Shown here in pieces: positions 60,129 through 64,000 of a stretch of 64,000 nt of DNA. The stretch lies in assembly GCA_045106475.1 (NCBI GenBank), contig JBGCEO010000035.1:19111-83110 (forward strand). The letters are read 5' to 3'. The notes under the pieces were generated by a model. That model saw only the letters and a list, made by a program, of their open reading frames with translations. It was not told the DNA's origin and did no database searches. The stretch's first letter is position 1; every line of letters begins with the position of its first letter. Position numbers and translations under genes: made by a program. The stretch comes from Granulosicoccus sp045106475 (GTDB lineage Bacteria; Pseudomonadota; Gammaproteobacteria; Granulosicoccales; Granulosicoccaceae).

Positions 60129-60964
60129 GGGCCCGACAACCACTCACCCCTATCATTTAGCAATGGCACACCATACTCCGCGAGAATCTCATCTATTTGA
60201 GGTTGTATTTCAGAGAGCGCTTTATTGACCGTTCTTTTCCAGTCAGTTTCATTAAATCTGACAGCCATGGACACGCGGTAGTTCATACGAATTCTAATAT
60301 TCTCCTCTAGCAAGGGAGTCACCACCATCTCAACGTCGGCTTGCTTCGAAAAATAACCGGCGATCGGTCCCCAAATAAAAGCGACATCCGTTTCACCCGA
60401 AGCAACATCAAGAACAGCATCCCTTGCTGGCGCATTTCGACGGGTATCAGCTTGCAGATGATAGGGTTTTATATTACCCAGTAGTCCATTTGCCGCAAGT
60501 ACATCACCTGGTGGGGTTCCGGCAACTACCCCGATCCTTAGCTCCTTGAGACGCGGATCGGACATTGACAATATCGGGGGAGCAAGACTCTTTGGATGAA
60601 CTATGGAATAGGCCGAGTGATAATAGGGGTTGGTGTTCTGTACCTTTTCACTGGTTGTTGTAATGCCGGAGATTACGTCGCACTGTCGGAGCCTTAGCGT
60701 ATTACGAACAAAACCGGTAGATTGTGGAAACCATGTGTATCTGACTTCTTTATCCAGCTGTTTAGCCAGCAAAGCAATAACCTTGTTTTCCAGCCCTTCT
60801 CCTGCCTTATTTGAGAAAGGAAGATTATTGGGGTCTGCACACACGCGAAGATGGGCAGTAGTCAAAGCTTGCCGGTTGGAAGTCGCGGCGTAGCTTAGGG
60901 TTGTAGAGGCAGCGATCAACAACAGAACCGCTGCTTTTGAACCCACTAGAAAACTAGTTTTCAC
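60125..60964 (-). CDS. XoxJ-like periplasmic binding protein
   Basis: Protein of 279 aa with signal peptide (cleavage after SYAA, about residue 27) and the fold of family 3 solute-binding proteins: LRVCADPNNLPFSNKAGEGLENKVIALLAKQL and RIGVVAGTPPGDVLAANGLL. This is the quinoprotein-dehydrogenase-associated type (MxaJ/XoxJ), which is thought to help assemble or activate the dehydrogenase rather than to import a solute. It follows the xoxF cytochrome gene on the same strand after 69 bases. Confidence 0.82.
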   Translation of the reverse strand: MKTSFLVGSKAAVLLLIAASTTLSYAATSNRQALTTAHLRVCADPNNLPFSNKAGEGLENKVIALLAKQLDKEVRYTWFPQSTGFVRNTLRLRQCDVISGITTTSEKVQNTNPYYHSAYSIVHPKSLAPPILSMSDPRLKELRIGVVAGTPPGDVLAANGLLGNIKPYHLQADTRRNAPARDAVLDVASGETDVAFIWGPIAGYFSKQADVEMVVTPLLEENIRIRMNYRVSMAVRFNETDWKRTVNKALSEIQPQIDEILAEYGVPLLNDRGEWLSGP

Positions 60965-61033
60965 ATTTTATCCTGCAAGCAGCCGCTTTATACACATTGG
61001 ACTTCATAAGGGAGCGGGACGCGGCTCTGCTTA

Positions 61034-61462
61034 CTACTTAGGCTTGGGCAGTTTTTTAGGACGCCCGGTACCTAGTACATCATCAGAACGAGCCGCAACA
61101 TATCGATAGATGTCGTCCAAATGCTTGGTGATGTTCTTGTCGTTGGCGAACGATGGCATTGCACTGACTGCACCAGTTGAATCAGTTGCCTGACGACCTT
61201 CGAGTACTACTTTTTTGAACGCAGCGTAATCAATGGTCTTTAGAGATTCAACCAGAGATGGTGCGAAACTGCCACCCATTGCGTCCTGACCATGACAGGC
61301 ATGACAGGTGCCGTGGAAACGTCGGTAACCATTGAAGGTCGCCTTGTCTACCATGCCATCTTTAACCACGTACTCGGGGGCAGCATCGTTGGCACCGACA
61401 GCTGTAGACATGGTGAGAGTCACAACTGCGGACGTTAAAAGTAACCTTAGGTATTTGATCAT
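61034..61462 (-). CDS. Cytochrome c, XoxG-like electron acceptor
   Basis: Exported monohaem cytochrome of 142 aa: signal peptide (cleavage after VGA, about residue 23), haem site C53-H-A-C56-H57, and methionine ligand probably in SAMPSFAND near 103. The basic C-terminus (GRPKKLPKPK) may help docking on XoxF. It is directly downstream of xoxF, separated by a strong hairpin. It takes electrons from PQQ of the dehydrogenase. Confidence 0.85.
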   Translation of the reverse strand: MIKYLRLLLTSAVVTLTMSTAVGANDAAPEYVVKDGMVDKATFNGYRRFHGTCHACHGQDAMGGSFAPSLVESLKTIDYAAFKKVVLEGRQATDSTGAVSAMPSFANDKNITKHLDDIYRYVAARSDDVLGTGRPKKLPKPK

Positions 61463-61507
61463 TGTTTAACTGTTTTTCTATTTATCTTTGAGAACTTTAT
61501 AGTACAA

Positions 61508-61536
61508 AGTGCCCACCCTTACTGTGGGTGGGCACT
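61508..61536 (-). terminator. Hairpin between xoxF and its cytochrome gene
   Basis: Perfect 11-base arms AGTGCCCACCC (61508-61518) and GGGTGGGCACT (61526-61536), seven-base loop. It lies 49 bases after the xoxF stop and before the cytochrome start. Only a weak T-rich stretch follows on the minus strand, so partial termination or mRNA stabilisation may set a high xoxF to cytochrome ratio. Confidence 0.7.
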
Positions 61537-61584
61537 CACTAACAACTACTGTAATACAAACTAACTGAACAAACTCTTAACCAA

Positions 61585-63393
61585 TTACAAAGAGAATACA
61601 GTTAGTACGCCACCCAGAGATGTGTAGCTAGACAGAGACTTGTACGCGCCTACCGCACCAAGACCGTCAGTGTCGCCCGTTAGACCCGCAGCGAAACCGA
61701 TACCAGCCCAACCACCAAGACCTGATAGAACACCGATGTATTGCTTGCCACCGTGCTCCCAAGTGGTGACATTACCAATGATGCCAGAAGGCGTCTTGAA
61801 ACGATAAAGCTCTTCACCTGTTTCAGCGTTAACAGCTTTCAGATAACCTTCCAGAGTACCGTAGAAGACAACATTGCCGGCTGTAGCCAAAGCACCACTC
61901 CAAACAGAGAAAGCTTCAGGCAAAGACCACTTGATTTCACCTTTGGTAGCATCCCAAGCAACGAAGTTGCCCAGGTGGTCAGTACCGTCACCAGTTACAC
62001 GACCGGCAGGGAACATTGACAGAGTTGCACCAACATACGGCTGGCCAGCGGTGTACTCAACTTCAAACGGCTCGTAGTCCATGCACACGTGGTTAGACGG
62101 TATGTAGAACAGCTTGGTGTCTGGAGAGTATGCAGCAGGTTGCTGATCCTTAGACCCCAATGCAGCAGGACATACATTAGTGGTGTTTACGTCTTCACCA
62201 TTTTGATGTGTGCTGTATTCGGCCACAACTTGTGGACGACCTGTCTTCATGTCAACGTGAGTAGCCCAGTTAACCGCTGGATCGTACTTCTCAGCGACTA
62301 GTAGCTCACCTGATTCTCTGTCCATGGTGTAGCCAAAACCGTTACGGTCAAAATGCACAAGAGTCTTACGCATCTCGCCGCCCATTTCCTGGTCTACGAG
62401 GATCATTTCGTTGATGCCATCAAAATCCCACTCGTCATGCGGCGTCATCTGATAGACCCACTTGGCCATGCCAGTGTCTGCATCGCGAGCAAAAATGGTC
62501 ATTGACCAACGGTTGTCGCCTGGACGTTGAACCGGGTTCCACGTACTTGGGTTACCAGTACCGTAATAGACCAGGTTCAGTTCAGGATCGAAAGAGAACC
62601 AACCCCAGGTTGTTCCACCGCCGATTTTCCACTGATCGCCTTCCCAGGTTGCTGTACCGGAATCTTTTCCGACCGGCTGACCCAGGTGAGTCGTGTTCTC
62701 AGGATCCATCAGTGTTTGCTCATCTGGCCCGGTTGAGTATCCACGCCATGCCATGGAACCATCGCTAATGTTGTAAGCGGTGAGATGGCCTTGCACACCG
62801 AATTCACCACCAGAGATACCGATGTATACCTTGTCGCCATACACCATAGGTGCGGCTGTACCAGTTTCTCCAACACCCGGATCGCCGTTTTTAACAGACC
62901 AAACGACTTCGCCGGTATTCTCGTCCAAAGCTACCAGTGTGGTATCAGACTGATGCAAGAAAACCTTGCCGTCACCGTAAGCGACGCCTCGGTTAACCGT
63001 GTCACAACACATGACCGGGATAACTGCGGGATCCTGCTTTGGCTCGTACATCCAATTTATGCGGCCTTCTTCGTTAAGATCCATCGAGTAAACGCGATTT
63101 GGGAAGGGCGTATGCAGGTACATGGTGTCGCCAATGATCAGCGGTCCACCCTCGTGTCCGCGAAGCACACCAGTTGAAAACGTCCAGGCGGGGGACAGAT
63201 CTTTAACGTTATCCGAGTTGATCTCGCTCAGTGTGCTGTAACGCGTGTTTGCATAGTCGCCAGTCTGCATCACCCAGTTCGCGGGGTCTGCGGCTAGCTC
63301 CATCACGTTTTCGTTAGCGTTTGCAGTTGTTACGCCCAAAGCAAACGTTGCCAGGGCCGCTGTCACCATATTTCTGGTGAGGGTATTCCTCAT
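61585..63393 (-). CDS. xoxF: Lanthanide-type PQQ-dependent alcohol dehydrogenase
   Basis: Periplasmic quinoprotein of 602 aa. ATG 63393 is chosen because GGAG lies six bases upstream and a signal peptide follows (cleavage after ANA, residue 27); an upstream frame adds 30 unlikely residues. The eight-bladed propeller is typical, with the vicinal cysteine pair CC (129-130). Metal and catalytic residues: E197 (GGEFGV), N281 (GTGNPSTWNP), catalytic D323 and, two residues on, D325 in HDEWDFDG. The second aspartate replaces the alanine of calcium MxaF and marks lanthanide-dependent XoxF. It oxidises methanol or other primary alcohols. Genes for MxaI or PQQ synthesis are not in the window. Confidence 0.93.
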   Translation of the reverse strand: MRNTLTRNMVTAALATFALGVTTANANENVMELAADPANWVMQTGDYANTRYSTLSEINSDNVKDLSPAWTFSTGVLRGHEGGPLIIGDTMYLHTPFPNRVYSMDLNEEGRINWMYEPKQDPAVIPVMCCDTVNRGVAYGDGKVFLHQSDTTLVALDENTGEVVWSVKNGDPGVGETGTAAPMVYGDKVYIGISGGEFGVQGHLTAYNISDGSMAWRGYSTGPDEQTLMDPENTTHLGQPVGKDSGTATWEGDQWKIGGGTTWGWFSFDPELNLVYYGTGNPSTWNPVQRPGDNRWSMTIFARDADTGMAKWVYQMTPHDEWDFDGINEMILVDQEMGGEMRKTLVHFDRNGFGYTMDRESGELLVAEKYDPAVNWATHVDMKTGRPQVVAEYSTHQNGEDVNTTNVCPAALGSKDQQPAAYSPDTKLFYIPSNHVCMDYEPFEVEYTAGQPYVGATLSMFPAGRVTGDGTDHLGNFVAWDATKGEIKWSLPEAFSVWSGALATAGNVVFYGTLEGYLKAVNAETGEELYRFKTPSGIIGNVTTWEHGGKQYIGVLSGLGGWAGIGFAAGLTGDTDGLGAVGAYKSLSSYTSLGGVLTVFSL

Positions 63394-63778
63394 AATTTTC
63401 TCCACTTGTGAATAATTAAGGCAACAAAACTTGTTGATCTGTACTCGCCGAGCGACCTGACCATACGATCGAACTGCACGCATCAGTTTTTAATTGTTAT
63501 GTCGTTTCCACGAGATGCTTATCGGGGTTGCAACCTGCTCAAATACCGCTATCAAAAAAGCAAATTGCTATGGATCCTTCCCTACCCTTGTGTACACCCA
63601 CTGCATCGTCATGAGTCTTTTGACCGTTGTTCTCAGCAGTGTCGCTAAACTACACCGTATGTTCGTATAGGGTCAACTGCAGATTGGCTCTGTAAGCCAT
63701 GTTTGCCGTACTACTTTAGCCCCACAAGGCGCTGATCCATCAGCTATCAGACCTCTGCAAATTGATAATGTGAGATTC
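63394..63778. other. Upstream region of xoxF
   Basis: About 385 bases between the partial metallo-hydrolase gene and xoxF, both on the minus strand. It presumably holds the xoxF promoter. A TTGACC at 63676-63671 is followed after 17 bases by a poor -10 (GTAGTT), and the spacer shows an imperfect inverted repeat CTATAC/GTGTAG. No clear coding frame. Confidence 0.35.
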
Positions 63779-64000
63779 TCAGTCCCATTCCAGCTCCGTG
63801 TATGCCTTGGTAAGGTTGCTTGGGTGTTGCTCCAGGTACAAGGCCCATTGCGGGCTTATATCCCGCTGCGCACTTTTCAGCACATCTGATAAAGCCAGCC
63901 CACGGTCTATTTGATCCCTGACGTCTCGTCTTAAATTGTTGAGATACCTGATTTGCGGCATGACAGTCGTCTGCCAATCACCGGGGGCACCGTGCCCGGG
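63779..64000 (-). CDS. Metallo-beta-lactamase-fold protein of the quinoprotein relay type, 5' end beyond window
   Basis: The frame ending in TGA at 63781-63779 is open to the window edge, giving 73 C-terminal codons. The visible start reads PGHGAPGDW, a typical late metal-site motif of MBL-fold hydrolases, followed by MPQIRYLNNLRRDVRDQIDRG and a C-terminal YTELEWD. This ending fits the zinc metallohydrolases named quinoprotein relay system proteins that accompany XoxF clusters. A shorter ATG-initiated frame inside it is not a separate gene. Confidence 0.68.
   Translation of the reverse strand, partial: PGHGAPGDWQTTVMPQIRYLNNLRRDVRDQIDRGLALSDVLKSAQRDISPQWALYLEQHPSNLTKAYTELEWD

Noticed and set aside
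63747..63977. 76-codon minus-strand frame overlapping the right-edge gene
   Set aside because: The other frame continues to the edge with an MBL metal motif and fits the XoxF neighbourhood, so this one is a shadow.

Overview
The window looks like chromosomal DNA of a free-living, metabolically versatile, aerobic proteobacterium, most likely a marine or soil gammaproteobacterium. I infer this from the mixture of genes: a ydcSTUV-patD operon close to that of enterobacteria, glucosylglycerate (compatible solute) genes, a lanthanide-type XoxF alcohol dehydrogenase cluster, SoxCD-like genes, a secreted sulfatase and betaine-type transport. Genus cannot be fixed from the sequence alone. I see no rRNA, tRNA, CRISPR array, intact insertion sequence or phage gene. 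Both edges cut genes: a phosphotransferase on the left and a metallo-beta-lactamase-fold protein on the right.

Layout. 1-4.3 kb: partial kinase-like gene, then pobA and its GntR regulator divergent from ligA-ligB (4-hydroxybenzoate to protocatechuate to 4,5-ring cleavage), with two identical palindromes in the shared promoter region. 4.4-10.8 kb: LysR regulator and a tightly overlapped putrescine/polyamine-type ABC transporter with gamma-aminobutyraldehyde dehydrogenase. 10.9-12.2 kb: FAD monooxygenase. 12.3-16.1 kb: glucosyl-3-phosphoglycerate phosphatase and synthase facing a GH13_18 phosphorylase, a complete make-and-recycle set for glucosylglycerate. 16.5-20.3 kb: lactonase-like amidohydrolase, sulfatase, a decayed transporter remnant and a PLP aldolase/dehydratase. 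21.0-23.6 kb: ECF sigma factor, zinc anti-sigma factor and a subtilisin-like lipoprotein, co-transcribed. 23.7-31.9 kb: mixed genes (LysR, alpha/beta hydrolase, GH114, HupE/UreJ-like, MBL hydrolase, Lrp, YeeE-type sulfur transporter, small outer-membrane protein).

32.1-41.8 kb is a guanidino/methylamine-type catabolic island: an amidinotransferase/dimethylarginine-hydrolase-like enzyme, a dimethylglycine/sarcosine-dehydrogenase-like flavoprotein, two different ureohydrolases and a ProXWV-like ABC importer. 41.9-44.5 kb: DUF899 protein, HxlR regulator and a lipoprotein. 44.5-49.4 kb: a 16-copy heptanucleotide array and a leader hairpin precede three glycosyltransferase-like genes. 49.4-53.1 kb: a secreted, C-terminally anchored repeat-domain protein, glutathionyl-hydroquinone reductase, and a protein with a truncated-globin-like domain.

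53.2-64 kb, all on the minus strand, is one periplasmic respiratory block: xoxF, its cytochrome c, an XoxJ-like binding protein, a CxxxCW rhodanese-like protein, a small exported protein, a PQQ-system binding protein, a beta-propeller, an exported helical protein, an alpha/beta hydrolase, and then a SoxC-type molybdoprotein with a cytochrome c. Many of the starts overlap the preceding stop (GTGA or TAATG), so several genes are probably translationally coupled.
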